Source: Bacillota bacterium
Lineage (GTDB): Bacteria > Bacillota > Clostridia > Saccharofermentanales > Fastidiosipilaceae
DNA length: 64,000 nucleotides
Direction of reading: 5' to 3'
Assembly: GCA_030057555.1 (NCBI GenBank)
Contig: JASGUU010000087.1
Coordinates: forward strand, 1 to 64,000
The notes below the pieces were generated by a model. That model made no database searches, was not told the origin of the DNA, and worked only from the letters and a program-made list of their open reading frames with translations. Of the stretch, positions 16,070 through 30,293 are shown piece after piece; position 1 is the first letter of the stretch, and each line of letters begins with the position of its first letter. A program made the position numbers and the translations under genes.

Positions 16070-17941
16070 TCATAGCTTAGCATGAGCCTGCCTGGGCGGC
16101 AATCATGCTTCAGTGGCTGTATCACGTCTATTCTCCGGCGCCGTGACAAAAAGTTTCCTTTACCTGCTCCCGCCTGTGATAAGGTATTTCGTTGGAGGTA
16201 TAGACGTTCCATGCGCAATCCCTATCAGACAACACCCAGGCTCATCCTCTTCGCCCGCGGCTTCCGGCCCCACCTCAGGCTTTTCATCATCGATCTCGCA
16301 GCGGCCCTCGGAATCTCCCTTATCGACCTGTCCTTCCCGCTTCTGACCCGTTACGGTCTCAACAGCCTGCTGCCAAACGGTCATTATCAGCGCTTTGCCT
16401 GGCTCATGATCATGATTGCCGCCTTCTTCGCCATCCGCGGCCTGCTGCAGTATGTCGTCACCTACTGGGGCCATCTGCTCGGTGTACGCATGGAGGCGGA
16501 TCTCAGGCGCAATCTCTTCACGCATCTGCAGACGATGCCCTTCTCCTTTTACGACCGCACCCGCACCGGCAAGCTGATGAGCCGTGTCCTGTCCGATCTC
16601 TTCGAAATAGTCGAGCTCGCCCATCACGGGCCGGAGGACCTCTTCATCTCGGCCATCACGCTGACGGGATCCTTCATCGCGATGCTCATGATCCGCTGGC
16701 AGCTGACGCTGATGCTCCTCGTCATGATTCCGGTCATCGTGATGCTGACAGTGGTCGCCAGGCGCCGCATGGCCTACGCCTCCTCCCATGTCAAGGAGCG
16801 TACGGCCCAGATCAACGCCGATCTCGAGAATGCGATTTCCGGCATCCGCGTCGCCAAGGCCTTTACCAACGAAGCCCATGAGATTGAAAAGTTCGACCGC
16901 CGGAACGCCGAATTCCGCGAGGCGAGGGGCGGCTTCTACCGTGCCATGGCCTGGTTCTCGAGCGGCATGGACTATTCCACCTCGCTGCTGCAGATACTGG
17001 TCATAGGTGTGGGAGGCTACTACGTTGTCCAGGGCGGCATGACCGTGACCGACATGCTGACCTTCTCGCTCTATGTCAACACCTTTCTGGTACCGATCCG
17101 GAAGCTCGTCGCCTTCTTCGAGCAGTATTCGAACGGCATGGCCGGCTTTGAGCGCTATGTCGAGCTGATGGCGATGGATCCCGATATCGTCGACGCCCCC
17201 GACGCAAAGCCGCTCGAGCTCGAAGGCGGTGCGATCCGCTTCGAAGATGTCAGCTTCTCCTATCAGGAGGGCGAACTGGTTCTCGGCCAGGTGAATCTCG
17301 ACATCAGACCCGGACAGAAGGTCGCTCTCGTCGGCCCTTCCGGTGGCGGGAAGACGACGCTCTGTCAGCTCATCCCGCGCTTCTACGAGATCGACTCCGG
17401 CCGCATCACCATCGACGGTCAGGAGATTGACCATCTGACGCTCGGCTCGCTGCGGCGCGCGATCGGGATCGTGCAGCAGGAGGTCTTCCTTTTCGCCGCC
17501 TCGATTCGCGAGAACATCCGCTACGGCGACCTCACGGCCTCCGACGAGGCGGTGGTGGAGGCGGCGAAACAGGCTGAAATCCACGATTTCATCATGGGTC
17601 TGCCGGACGGCTACGATACCGAGGTCGGCGAGCGCGGCGCCCGCCTCTCCGGCGGCCAGAAGCAGCGGGTGGCGATCGCCCGCCTCTTCCTTAAAAACCC
17701 GGCGATTCTCATTCTCGACGAAGCGACCAGCGCCCTCGACACGGAAACGGAGCTGCGCATTCAGACCGCCCTCGACAAGCTGGCCCATGGGCGTACCTCT
17801 CTCGTCATTGCGCACCGCCTCTCAACGGTGCGCAACGCCGATCAGATTATCTACATCGATGCCGACGGCATCCGCGAGCAGGGCAGCCACCAGGAGCTGA
17901 TGGAGCGGGGCGGCCCCTACAGCCGCCTCTATCTGGCCCAG

Positions 17942-20551
<2,610 letters not shown>

Positions 20552-20612
20552 GAGGTTATCGCTCTCCTCTACTTCACTGCCGGCCTGATTTCTCTGCCGC
20601 CGCAGCAGCGGT

Positions 20613-20641
20613 AAAACAAAGCCCCGTCATCTGACGAGGCT
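20613..20641 (-). terminator. Intrinsic terminator of tuf / the str operon
   Basis: On the minus strand AGCCTCGTC-agat-GACGGGGCT forms a stem with one mismatch, followed by TTGTTTT. It lies about 85 nt after the tuf stop codon and separates the str operon from lon. Confidence 0.85.
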
Positions 20642-20726
20642 CTGCTTCATGTTTGGTATTCCGTCCGGAGCAAACGTGGCGACGATCGCCGCGTCGCTCG
20701 CGGCCTGCGGCCGTTTCCCCTGGTAC

Positions 20727-21926
<1,200 letters not shown>

Positions 21927-22057
21927 CGTGGGTGTCCTCCTTGTGCACCAGTTTTCTCTCTGATGCTAATGTTCGTCGGCAAGAGCCTAACGATCATTTT
22001 ACCGTCTCTCTGCCCTTCGGGCAAGTACCGAAACTCCGTGCGGGAGCCCCGGTCAAA

Positions 22058-24124
22058 CTAGCGTCTCAGTATGTCATCCATCAGCGCCTTCGGCACAGGC
22101 TCGAAGTGGCTGATCTGCATGACAAAGATGCCGCGTCCCTGTGTGCGTGAACGCAGGGCGGTGGCATAGCCGAACATCATGGACAGCGGTACCCAGGCCG
22201 CGATCTTCTGCGCGCCGGGAATGGCCTCCATGCCGTCGATGCGTCCGCGCCGCGAGCTGAGGTCACCGAGCACGTCGCCCATGTATTCCTCGGGCACCGT
22301 GACATCGACCTTCATCACCGGTTCGAGCAGGGTCGGACCGGCCTGTGCCATGGCGTTTTTAAAGGCCATGGATCCCGCGATCTTGAAGGCCATCTCAGAG
22401 CTGTCCACCTCGTGGTAGGAGCCGTCGACGAGGGCGACCTTCAGGTCGACTACCGGATAGCCGCCCAGGATGCCGGCATGCATGGCCTCCTGAATGCCGT
22501 TGTCCACCGGGGCGATGTACTCGCGCGGCACCACACCCCCGATAATGCGGTTTTCAAAGGCATAGCCGGCTCCCGTCTCCTGCGGTTCGATCTCGATCAC
22601 GACGTGACCGTACTGGCCGCGGCCGCCGGTCTGGCGGATGAAGCGCCCCTCGGCCCGGGCCGGCTTCGTAATGGTCTCCTTATAGGCGACCTGCGGCTGT
22701 CCTACATTGGCCTCGACCTTGAACTCGCGCAGGAGGCGGTCCACGATGATGTCGAGGTGCAGCTCGCCCATGCCCGAGATAATGGTCTGGCCGGTGTCGG
22801 CGTCGGTGTAGGTTTTAAAGGTCGGGTCCTCTTCGGCCAGTTTCTGCAGCGCGAGGATCATCTTGTCTTGGCTGGCCTTCGAGCGCGGCTCGATGGCGAC
22901 GGAAATCACGGGATCCGGGAAATCCATCGACTCCAGAATAATGGGATGGTCTTCGGCACAGAGCGTGTCGCCGGTCGTCGTTTCGCGCAGGCCCACGGCC
23001 GCCGCGATGTTGCCGGCATAGACAGTCTCTATGTCTTCGCGATGGTTCGCGTGCATCTGCAGAACACGGCCGATGCGCTCGCGGCGGCCCTTTGTCGCGT
23101 TGAGCACATAGGAACCCGCATCCAGGGTTCCCGAGTAGACCCGGAAGAAGGCCAGACGCCCCACGAAGGGATCGGTCATGATCTTGAACGCGAGCGCCGC
23201 AAAGGGCTCCTCGTCCGACGACGGTCTGGTCTCCTCCTGATCCGTCTGCGGGTTGATACCACTGATGTCGGGCACCTCGGTCGGATCAGGGAGATAGTCG
23301 ATGACCGCGTCCAGCATCATCTGGACGCCCTTGTTCCGATATGAGGAACCACAGAGCACCGGTGTAGCCTCGACCGCGATGGTGGCCCGGCGCAGCACGC
23401 GCCTGAGCTCCTCCACGGTGATCTCCTCGCCGAGCAGGTACTTCTCGGTCAGTTCCTCGTCGAACTCGACGATCTGCTCGACCATGCGTTCGCGCTGGGC
23501 TTCCGCCACGGGCAGCAGCTCCGGCGGCACGTCGCACTCTTCGTAGCAGATGCCGAGATCGTCATAATAGACCTCGGCACGCATCGTCATCAGGTCGATG
23601 ATGCCGCTGAAGTTCTCCTCGCTCCCGATGGGGATCTGGACGGCGATCGGATTGGCCTTCAGACGTTCACGGATGGTATCCACCGAGCGGAAGAAGTCCG
23701 CCCCGGTGATGTCCATTTTGTTGATGTAGACCAGACGCGGGACCCGGTAGCGATCGGCCTGGCGCCAGACTGTCTCCGTCTGCGGCTCAACACCGCTTTT
23801 GGCATCAAGCAGGGTCACCGCACCATCGAGCACCCTGAGGCTGCGCTCGACTTCAACCGTGAAATCGACATGGCCCGGGGTATCGATGATGTTGATGCGG
23901 TAGCCCTTCCACTCGGCGGTGGTCGCTGCCGACGTGATCGTGATGCCGCGCTCCTGCTCCTGGTCCATCCAGTCCATCGTGGCAGCGCCCTCATGGGTCT
24001 CGCCCAGACGATGGATACGCCCCGTATAGTAGAGCACGCGCTCGGTCGTCGTGGTCTTGCCGGCGTCGATGTGCGCCATGATGCCGATATTCCGCGTCTT
24101 TTCAAGCGTGAATGCTCTAGGCAT
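22058..24124 (-). CDS. fusA: Elongation factor G
   Basis: Ribosomal translocase of 688 residues when started at the ATG at 24124 ([14 protein letters not shown]), which gives the canonical N-terminus. The upstream in-frame extension of 47 residues is not homologous to EF-G. G1 [10 protein letters not shown] is near residue 17, G3 DTPGHVDF near 81 and G4 NKMD near 135, and the five EF-G domains follow in order. GGAG lies upstream. Its start is 46 nt past the rpsG stop, in the usual str-operon order. Confidence 0.97.
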   Translation of the reverse strand: MPRAFTLEKTRNIGIMAHIDAGKTTTTERVLYYTGRIHRLGETHEGAATMDWMDQEQERGITITSAATTAEWKGYRINIIDTPGHVDFTVEVERSLRVLDGAVTLLDAKSGVEPQTETVWRQADRYRVPRLVYINKMDITGADFFRSVDTIRERLKANPIAVQIPIGSEENFSGIIDLMTMRAEVYYDDLGICYEECDVPPELLPVAEAQRERMVEQIVEFDEELTEKYLLGEEITVEELRRVLRRATIAVEATPVLCGSSYRNKGVQMMLDAVIDYLPDPTEVPDISGINPQTDQEETRPSSDEEPFAALAFKIMTDPFVGRLAFFRVYSGTLDAGSYVLNATKGRRERIGRVLQMHANHREDIETVYAGNIAAAVGLRETTTGDTLCAEDHPIILESMDFPDPVISVAIEPRSKASQDKMILALQKLAEEDPTFKTYTDADTGQTIISGMGELHLDIIVDRLLREFKVEANVGQPQVAYKETITKPARAEGRFIRQTGGRGQYGHVVIEIEPQETGAGYAFENRIIGGVVPREYIAPVDNGIQEAMHAGILGGYPVVDLKVALVDGSYHEVDSSEMAFKIAGSMAFKNAMAQAGPTLLEPVMKVDVTVPEEYMGDVLGDLSSRRGRIDGMEAIPGAQKIAAWVPLSMMFGYATALRSRTQGRGIFVMQISHFEPVPKALMDDILRR

Positions 24125-24170
24125 GCTGCTTACTGGCTCCTTGGTTCTATTGCCGCTGTCCGGGGTTTCC

Positions 24171-24641
24171 CTACCAGCGGTAGTGGGCAAACGCGCGGTT
24201 GGCGTCCGCCATGCGGTGGATTTCTTCCTTGCGGCGGTAGGCACCGCCGGTTTCATTGGCCGCATCCATGAGTTCGCCGGCCAGGCGCTCCTTCATCGTC
24301 CGCTCGCCGCGGTTGCGGGCATAGTGGACGAGCCAGCGCAGGGCGAGCGTCTGGCGACGCTCCGGGCGGACCTCAATCGGGACCTGATAGTTGGCGCCGC
24401 CGACACGACGGGCTTTCACCTCGAGCATCGGCATGACGTTTTCCACGGCTTTGTTAAAGACATCCATCGGTTCCTGACCGCTGCGTTCGCGGATCAGGTC
24501 GAAGGCGCCGTAGACGATCTTCTGGGCCAATCCCTTTTTCCCGTCCAGCATGACATTGTTAATCAGCTTGCTCAGCCGAATGTCATGATAGATCGGGTCG
24601 GGGAGAATGTCCCTGACTGGTACATGACCTTTTCTTGGCAC
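24171..24641 (-). CDS. rpsG: 30S ribosomal protein S7
   Basis: Protein of 156 residues, the standard length. It has the N-terminal [16 protein letters not shown], the [15 protein letters not shown] block and the C-terminal [15 protein letters not shown] end typical of S7. It nucleates assembly of the 30S head and contacts the E site. A 192-nt gap separates it from rpsL, longer than usual for this operon. The gap contains a GC-rich hairpin near 24750-24775 (CATCC...GGATG with CGCGA/TCGCG) but no gene. Confidence 0.98.
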   Translation of the reverse strand: MPRKGHVPVRDILPDPIYHDIRLSKLINNVMLDGKKGLAQKIVYGAFDLIRERSGQEPMDVFNKAVENVMPMLEVKARRVGGANYQVPIEVRPERRQTLALRWLVHYARNRGERTMKERLAGELMDAANETGGAYRRKEEIHRMADANRAFAHYRW

Positions 24642-24833
24642 TTCTCTTCCCTCTCAACATGTCGTGACCCCAGGAACCGCCACGACCGCCAGATTTCTCG
24701 TTGGCGAGTCTCTCCGGTCAGGGGCGGCCGGATCACAGGTACTCAGCATCCTCGCGACCCTCGCGGGGATGTTTGTCAGCGCCCGGTCACATCTCGTGCA
24801 ACGAGGAGATCCGAGCACTTTCAACCGGGATAC

Positions 24834-25259
24834 TCAGCGGGTACGCGCGGCACGCGGCCGTTTCGTACCGTACTTGGAGCGGCTCTGCAGACGGTTGGTC
24901 ACGCCTGCCGTATCGAGCGTTCCGCGCACGATGTGGTAACGGACGCCGGGCAGATCCTTGACACGGCCGCCGCGGATCAGCACCACCGAGTGCTCCTGCA
25001 GGTTGTGTCCGATTCCGGGAATGTAGGCCGAAACTTCCATGCCGGATGTCAGACGCACACGTGCGAGTTTACGCAGGGCCGAGTTCGGCTTCTTCGGCGT
25101 CATCGTCTTCACCACCGTGCAGACACCGCGCCTCTGCGGCGAATGCAGTTCGGTCTCCCGGCGCGTCAGCGTGTTCATGTTGACGTGCAGAGCCGGCGAC
25201 TTCGATTTCTCCGAGCGCGACTGGCGCCCCTTTCTCACGAGCTGGTTGAATGTAGGCAT
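24834..25259 (-). CDS. rpsL: 30S ribosomal protein S12
   Basis: S12 of 141 residues read from the ATG at 25259 ([12 protein letters not shown]), with a strong AGGAGGAGG ribosome site. An in-frame extension to 25388 covers the promoter and leader and is not coding. The decoding-centre block [17 protein letters not shown] and the [18 protein letters not shown] loop are intact. Lys is present at the usual streptomycin-determinant positions. It heads the str operon. Confidence 0.97.
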   Translation of the reverse strand: MPTFNQLVRKGRQSRSEKSKSPALHVNMNTLTRRETELHSPQRRGVCTVVKTMTPKKPNSALRKLARVRLTSGMEVSAYIPGIGHNLQEHSVVLIRGGRVKDLPGVRYHIVRGTLDTAGVTNRLQSRSKYGTKRPRAARTR

Positions 25260-25317
25260 CGATCCTCCTCCTTTCCTCAAATCTGCGCTGCCGCCATCGG
25301 CTGTTTCTTCCATACAG

Positions 25318-25341
25318 AAAAAATCACCCCGTTCGGGGCAA
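25318..25341 (-). promoter_or_regulatory. Leader hairpin with T-run ahead of rpsL (attenuator candidate)
   Basis: In the transcript from the str promoter, CCCC-GAAC-GGGG (extendable by G-T pairs) is followed by TGATTTTTT, about 60-90 nt before the rpsL start. This has the form of a small intrinsic terminator in a 5' leader. The stem is short, so it might only pause polymerase. Confidence 0.5.
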
Positions 25342-25350
25342 CGACGCCTC

Positions 25351-25379
25351 ATCATATCACCGAACAGGGGCGTTGTCGA
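25351..25379 (-). promoter_or_regulatory. Promoter of the str operon
   Basis: On the minus strand a -35 TCGACA (25374-25379) and -10 TATGAT (25351-25356) are separated by exactly 17 bp, about 90 nt upstream of rpsL. The stretch 25380-25645 between this promoter and the FeoB-associated gene holds no ORF I can support. It contains inverted repeats such as GCATGC/GCATGC around 25487-25512 and CCCGAAAGGG near 25457, with no recognised riboswitch. Confidence 0.75.
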
Positions 25380-25645
25380 GCGCAACACGCAGTTTTAGGA
25401 AAGATCTAAACCTGCCTTCACAAGCTGTGCCCGGGAAGTATGGCAGCCATCATTCCCGAAAGGGATCAGGCCCGACAGGCCAAACCTGCATGCCAGTTTC
25501 CGCCACTGCATGCCTGGCTCGGGTAAAGGTACTGCTTCCCCCGGGTCTACCATGGATGAACGGCCGGGGCGCCGGAAATGTGAGCGCTACGGCCGTTCGT
25601 CATGGCCTGACCAGGAGAGTCACGCCGGAACCGCATCTCCGCGGG

Positions 25646-25846
25646 CTATCGGTTCCTCTTCCGGCCTTGGCCCCCTTCTTTGCCGGCAGACGGGCAGTCA
25701 GGCATCTGGCAGCCCCGGCAGCCGGCACAGCCGCTCTGCTGACGGTATCCGGGGTGCAGGTGCCGGACGGTCGTCACGACCGCGAGTGTCAGCAGGGCGA
25801 GGAGAATGACGATGCTGCCCCAGTGTTCTGCGAGCCAGTTCAGCAT
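25646..25846 (-). CDS. FeoB-associated Cys-rich membrane protein
   Basis: Protein of 66 residues: one transmembrane helix at about residues 9-27, then a short tail with the cysteine pattern GCAGCRGCQMPDC and a basic end. This is the standard form of the small protein found after feoB in many Bacillota. It starts 14 nt after the feoB stop and is the last gene of the feo operon. A role in FeoB assembly or iron handling is inferred from association only. Confidence 0.85.
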   Translation of the reverse strand: MLNWLAEHWGSIVILLALLTLAVVTTVRHLHPGYRQQSGCAGCRGCQMPDCPSAGKEGGQGRKRNR

Positions 25847-25860
25847 ATCACTCCCCCTGT

Positions 25861-28281
25861 TTAGGATCGGGCCGCGGCGGGCAGCAGGCGGCGGTTGGGA
25901 TTCGGACGCAGCAGCAGATAAAGCAGTCCCGCCAGCAGAACCAGAGCCGTGACGGTGCCGGGGATGGATCCTGTACCGCTGAACATGGCACCCAGCTGAT
26001 AGAAGATCAGGCTGACAGCATAGGCGAGGCCGGTCTGATAGGCGATGGCAAAGAGCGTCCAGCGGGCCGAGTTCATCTCGCGGCGAATTGCGCCGATGGC
26101 GGCGAAGCAGGGCAGGCAGAGCAGATTGAAGAGCAGGAATGAATAGGCGCTGAGCGTGGTGAAATGGACGCGCATATTGGCCCAGATCTCCCAGCCGGCC
26201 TCGGAGACTTCGGAGAAACCGCCGTAGAGCGTACCGAAGGTGCCAACCACATTCTCCTTCGCGATCAGGCCCGTGATGGTGGCCACTACCGCCTGCCAGT
26301 GTCCCCAGCCCAGTGGAGCAAAAATCCAGCTCACAGCCGAACCCAGAACCGCGAGGAAGCTCTGATCCTGTTCGACGGCTCGCACGGCGCCGTCGGCCCA
26401 GCCGTAGCTGGTCGTAAACCAGACGAAAACCTGGGCCAGCAGGATGATGCTGCCGGCGCGCTTGATAAAGGACCAGGCGCGTTCGAGCATCGAGCGCAGG
26501 ACATCACCCGGGCGCGGCAGTCGGTAGGAAGGCAGTTCCAGAACGAATGGAGCCGCATCGCCGGCGAAGGCGCGAAACTTCTTCAGAATGATGCCCGAGA
26601 CCAGAATCGCCCCGATGCCGGCGAAGTAGGCCGAGGGTGCCACCCACCAGGCATCATCAAAAAGGGCTCCGGCAATCAGGGCAATCACCGGCAGCTTGGC
26701 GCTGCAGGGCATGAACGGTGTGGTGGCGACCGTCAGGCGGCGGTCGCGCTCGCTCTCGATCGTCCGCGCTGCCATGATGCCGGGCACCGCACAGCCGGTC
26801 GATACCAGCATTGGAATAAAGGAGGTGCCCGACAGGCCGAAGGAGCGGAAGATGCGGTCCATGACAAAGGCGATGCGCGCCATGTAGCCACAGGCTTCCA
26901 GCAGGGCGAGGAAGAAGAAGAGGACCAGCATCTGGGGCACGAAGCCAAGCACGGCGCCGACACCGGCCACGATACCGTCGAGCACCAGATCATGGAGCCA
27001 GCCGCTGACATGGCCGGCCTCCAGCGCCTGCTCCACAAGCACCGGAACGCCCGGCACCCAGGGACCGAAGGCGGCGGGGTCGGGTTCCTCGACGTCCAGA
27101 GCAGCGAGATAGTCGTCATGCGATACGGCGACACGCTCCTTCTCTACGCCACTGTCATTGTAAAGAATCACTTCAGCGACGAGCCCGGTCGCTGTTTCAG
27201 CTTCGAGATCGGCTGCAGCGGCTTCTTCCTCGAAAGCCTCCACACTCATTTCTGCGAGCTCGAATTCCTCCACCTGCTCGTCATAGGCCTCCCGCCCTCT
27301 GCCGAGGAAGAAGAAGCCGTCACCAAAGAGACCGTCGTTCGCCCAGTCCGTCCACCAGCCACCAACAGTCGACACCGAGAGGTAGTAGACCAGGAACATG
27401 ACGGCGGCGAAGATCGGCAGCGCGAGAATGCGGTTGGTGACCACCTGGTCAATGCGGTCCGACAGCGTCATCTGCCCGCGGCCATGTTCGAGGCGGCTGC
27501 CCGCCAGGAGATTCTGAATGGCCTGATAGCGTTCCTGACCGATCAGGGAGACGGCATCATCGTCGATCCGGGTTTCGAGATCTGCGATCAGCTTCTCGAT
27601 GGCGGAGAGCGTAGAACCCGGCAGATTGAGACGCTCCTTCTCATGCTCATCACCCTCGAACAGAGCGATGAGGCGGCTGCGCTCCCCGGGAACAGACCGG
27701 ACATGCGGCCGGATCAGATTCTCAATCTCAGCCAGAACCTCCTCGATCGGAGCGGAAAAGACGCGGGGCCTCGGCAGGGGCAATTCACCGCGCACACCCT
27801 GGAGCAGGGTTGTGGTCAGGGCATCAAGACCCTCTCCAAGCAGGGCGGATATCGGCAGAACCGGACAGGATAGTTCGCTCGCGAGACGCTCGAGATCAAT
27901 TTCGTCGCCCGTGCGCTTCACAACGTCCATCATGTTGACGGCAATAACCACGGGCAGGCCGAGCTCGCAGAGCTGCGTCGTCAGATAGAGGTTGCGCTCC
28001 AGGTTCGAGCCATCCACGATGTTCAGAATCACCGCCGGCTCGCCACTGACCAGATAGTCACGGGCGACAATCTCATCGACGGATCCGGCTGCGAGTGAAT
28101 AGATGCCCGGCAGATCAACCACCTGGCAGCTGGTGTCGGCCTTCAGCCGGCCCGTCTTCTTTTCCACCGTCACGCCGGGCCAGTTGCCGACGGACTGGCG
28201 CGCGCCGGTCAGGGCGTTAAACAGGGTGGACTTTCCACTGTTTGGGTTGCCCGCCAGGGCAATCGAGATTTCTTTACTCAT
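25861..28281 (-). CDS. feoB: Ferrous iron transporter FeoB
   Basis: Protein of 806 residues. The N-terminal G-protein domain has G1 GNPNSGKST (residues 11-19), G3 DLPGIYSL near 58 and G4 NMMD near 118, then the helical GDI-like domain to about 265. The membrane domain has Gate motifs in two repeats (ACGYMARIAF, STGCAVPGI; LPCFAAI). About 110 acidic residues lie between the first and second membrane helices (roughly 310-415), an insertion typical of clostridial FeoB proteins. It imports Fe(II) across the cytoplasmic membrane under GTPase control. Confidence 0.96.
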   Translation of the reverse strand: MSKEISIALAGNPNSGKSTLFNALTGARQSVGNWPGVTVEKKTGRLKADTSCQVVDLPGIYSLAAGSVDEIVARDYLVSGEPAVILNIVDGSNLERNLYLTTQLCELGLPVVIAVNMMDVVKRTGDEIDLERLASELSCPVLPISALLGEGLDALTTTLLQGVRGELPLPRPRVFSAPIEEVLAEIENLIRPHVRSVPGERSRLIALFEGDEHEKERLNLPGSTLSAIEKLIADLETRIDDDAVSLIGQERYQAIQNLLAGSRLEHGRGQMTLSDRIDQVVTNRILALPIFAAVMFLVYYLSVSTVGGWWTDWANDGLFGDGFFFLGRGREAYDEQVEEFELAEMSVEAFEEEAAAADLEAETATGLVAEVILYNDSGVEKERVAVSHDDYLAALDVEEPDPAAFGPWVPGVPVLVEQALEAGHVSGWLHDLVLDGIVAGVGAVLGFVPQMLVLFFFLALLEACGYMARIAFVMDRIFRSFGLSGTSFIPMLVSTGCAVPGIMAARTIESERDRRLTVATTPFMPCSAKLPVIALIAGALFDDAWWVAPSAYFAGIGAILVSGIILKKFRAFAGDAAPFVLELPSYRLPRPGDVLRSMLERAWSFIKRAGSIILLAQVFVWFTTSYGWADGAVRAVEQDQSFLAVLGSAVSWIFAPLGWGHWQAVVATITGLIAKENVVGTFGTLYGGFSEVSEAGWEIWANMRVHFTTLSAYSFLLFNLLCLPCFAAIGAIRREMNSARWTLFAIAYQTGLAYAVSLIFYQLGAMFSGTGSIPGTVTALVLLAGLLYLLLRPNPNRRLLPAAARS

Positions 28282-28318
28282 GTATCCTTCCTTCTTTCGA
28301 GTCGAAGCGGTACGCTAT

Positions 28319-28334
28319 GTTAGCCATTGCTAAC
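28319..28334. promoter_or_regulatory. Iron-type operator palindrome between feoA and feoB
   Basis: GTTAGC-catt-GCTAAC is a 6+4+6 palindrome 37 nt upstream of feoB. The same half-sites recur upstream of the first feoA at 28871-28886. The arrangement suits a DtxR-family metal regulator, inferred from context since no such regulator is in the window. Confidence 0.65.
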
Positions 28335-28352
28335 TGCGTGTTAAATAAAAAC

Positions 28353-28574
28353 CTACTCCACTTCAACGCAGGCGGCGTCAGCCCTTCGCAGAGACAGTTC
28401 ATAGCCCCGCACGGTCAGTTCCAGCGGGTCGCCAAGCGGTGCCAGCTTGCGCAGTTCAACTGCCGCTCCTTTCGTGAGCCCCATGCTCAGCAGGCGGCGC
28501 TTTGCCGTGTCCGTGCCATGCAGCCTGCGAACGGTAGTCCGTTCGCCAATTTCGACATCTGCCAGTGTCCTCAT
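28353..28574 (-). CDS. feoA: FeoA-domain protein (second copy)
   Basis: SH3-like FeoA protein of 73 residues: GERTTVRRLHG, then RRLLSMGLTKGAAVELRKLAP, the core of the family. FeoA is a small cytoplasmic partner thought to modulate FeoB. It starts within the stop of the preceding feoA gene (4-nt overlap), giving a tandem feoA-feoA-feoB order. A possible metal-regulated operator separates it from feoB. Confidence 0.92.
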   Translation of the reverse strand: MRTLADVEIGERTTVRRLHGTDTAKRRLLSMGLTKGAAVELRKLAPLGDPLELTVRGYELSLRRADAACVEVE

Positions 28575-28801
28575 GCCGTTTCCCCCAGTCTGATATGCAC
28601 ACGCCGCGCCAGATCACGCCCGAGGGCGATCCGCGAACCACGGACGTCAACGATCAGGTCACCCTGACGCGAGGACAGGACATGAACCGGCTGACCGCTG
28701 GTAAAGCCAAGTTCTTCCAGACGCCGCCTGAGGTCGCCGGATCCACCGACGCGGTCTATCAGACCCCTGTCTCCTGCCTGAGCGAGATTAAGTGGCATCA
28801 T
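28571..28801 (-). CDS. feoA: FeoA-domain protein (first copy)
   Basis: FeoA-like protein of 76 residues with LNLAQAGDRGLIDRVGGSG and RRLEELGFTSGQPVHVLS, followed by VDVRGSRIALGRDLARRVHI, the SH3-like barrel. It differs clearly from the downstream copy, so the two are not a recent duplication and may have separate roles (for example, interaction with FeoB versus with the regulator). It is the first gene of the feo operon, preceded by a GTTAGC/GCTAAC palindrome. Confidence 0.92.
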   Translation of the reverse strand: MMPLNLAQAGDRGLIDRVGGSGDLRRRLEELGFTSGQPVHVLSSRQGDLIVDVRGSRIALGRDLARRVHIRLGETA

Positions 28802-28870
28802 ACATCCCTCCCCGCACGCCGGGACCAGCTCACCGTCTCAGACGTACGGCACCGGCGCATGCTCGATCGT

Positions 28871-28886
28871 GTTAGCCTATGCTAAC
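28871..28886. promoter_or_regulatory. Iron-type operator palindrome upstream of the feo operon
   Basis: GTTAGC-ctat-GCTAAC, with the same half-sites and spacing as the palindrome at 28319-28334, lies 70 nt upstream of the first feoA. Two independent copies in one iron-transport locus make a regulatory role likely. Confidence 0.75.
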
Positions 28887-28919
28887 CACATATGTTATAA
28901 ATGAACAGCAGTTTCCCTG

Positions 28920-30182
28920 TCAAGGCCTTTCGTCCTCCGTCTCACGGTGCAGCCGACCGGCGCGGTACTGCATGGGTGTCTGTCCGGTCATCCGGCGAAA
29001 GACTTTTGTGAAATAAGATTGATCCTGAAAACCCAGAGCCAGAGCGATGTCGACAATACGGCTGTCGCTGCCCAGCAGCAGACTCCTGGCCTTCTCGACG
29101 CGCACCTGATTGATGTACTGCTGCAGCGTGACACCCGTCTCCCGTTTGAATATGCGCGACAGATAGGAAGGCGAGAGCTGACAGAGCCGGGCGAGATCCG
29201 CGAGCCGCAGATTCTCGTGGCAGTGGGCTTCGACATACTGTGTCACACGATGCAGCACACTAGCATGCCTGGCGTCGCGGTGTTCGAAAACCAGCTCCAT
29301 GGAGCTGCGCAGCATGTCGCCCACACCCATGCTGACGGCCTCGACCGTAGGCCAGCCCGGCAGCTGCTCGATGCAGCGGTTCGCGAGGGCGAGCGTGCGC
29401 TCGACCGGTGCGCCGGCCGCAATCGCCGCCCGCGAGACCAGCACCAGCAGCTCCCGCATGCGCGCGTGCACCTGCTCCATCGCATAGCCGCCGTTGAGCA
29501 GAATGACGCCGAGCAGCTCGTTCAGCAGGCGCCTGGCCTCCTGCCGGTCGCGTCTCGTGATCGCCCGCAGCAGGGCCTGTTCGGTGGCAATCGGATAGGG
29601 TACCGGCGTCTCGGGCTTGAGCAGCTGAATCAGCCAGGTCAGCTCTCCCTGGGTTTCGAGAGCCACTTCATCGCGCAGACGCAGCTCGGAGACGAAGCGG
29701 TCCTGGACAAAGGCGGCGGCGAGGAAAAGCAGAGTCGAGAGACTGTTAACCCGTTCCGGTGTCAGTACTGGAATCTGGACAACGGCCTCCCGGGCCGCCT
29801 CCTGATCCCTCACGGCAGCGAGTTCACTGCTCAGGTAATCCTCGCGCTCCACCAGCAGAAGCGGCCCGGCTACGATGCCGACGGCGGCCGTCCCGGCTCC
29901 GGGCGGCAGATCGACGGGATTGGCAATCGCGGTCAGCCCCGCCTGGCACTGATAGATATAGCGTCCCCCGAAGCGCTTCGCCTCCGCCTGCCCGAATCGC
30001 CGGGCATGGCGGCAGTACTCGGGCGCAAAAGCCAGCAGGCGTGCGAGGGGACAGCCGTCACAGGCGAGGCCATGGCGCAGCAGAGGCTCCATCGCCGCAT
30101 CCAGAATGAGACAGCCCAGCCCGCCGGCCTCCGCGAAGGCCGCCGTCAGGCGTTCCAGCAGGTCATTTGGTTGATTTTGCAT
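28920..30182 (-). CDS. AraC-family regulator with N-terminal PocR sensory domain
   Basis: Protein of 420 residues. Residues 5-165 form a PocR ligand-binding domain with the CDGCPLARLLAFAPEYC cysteine region near 40-57 and GGRYIYQCQAGLTAIANPV near 72-90. A helical linker follows, and a C-terminal AraC double helix-turn-helix (about 310-412) contains CQLSPSYLSRIFKRETG and ALGFQDQSYFTKVFRRMTG. PocR-type regulators sense small organic compounds and often control corrinoid or diol metabolism. It is divergent, 111 nt away, from a UroD/MtaA-like methyltransferase, its most likely target. Confidence 0.9.
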   Translation of the reverse strand: MQNQPNDLLERLTAAFAEAGGLGCLILDAAMEPLLRHGLACDGCPLARLLAFAPEYCRHARRFGQAEAKRFGGRYIYQCQAGLTAIANPVDLPPGAGTAAVGIVAGPLLLVEREDYLSSELAAVRDQEAAREAVVQIPVLTPERVNSLSTLLFLAAAFVQDRFVSELRLRDEVALETQGELTWLIQLLKPETPVPYPIATEQALLRAITRRDRQEARRLLNELLGVILLNGGYAMEQVHARMRELLVLVSRAAIAAGAPVERTLALANRCIEQLPGWPTVEAVSMGVGDMLRSSMELVFEHRDARHASVLHRVTQYVEAHCHENLRLADLARLCQLSPSYLSRIFKRETGVTLQQYINQVRVEKARSLLLGSDSRIVDIALALGFQDQSYFTKVFRRMTGQTPMQYRAGRLHRETEDERP

Positions 30183-30293
30183 TGTGACAAGAAAGTACCA
30201 ATTCAGGCAAAGACTGGCAAGAGTTCCGCCTTCCCAACACGCAGGATGAAGGCGTACAGACAGCAGGCCGGATTCTCACGGGAGGATGTCAAG

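Noticed and set aside
16160-17815. 551-codon minus-strand ORF opposite the ABC exporter
   Set aside because: Composition and lack of any domain show that it is a shadow of the exporter gene.
25380-25645. Riboswitch or structured RNA upstream of rpsL
   Set aside because: Inverted repeats exist, but I could not match them to cobalamin, SRP, RNase P or other known RNAs, and they are downstream of the feo operon as well.
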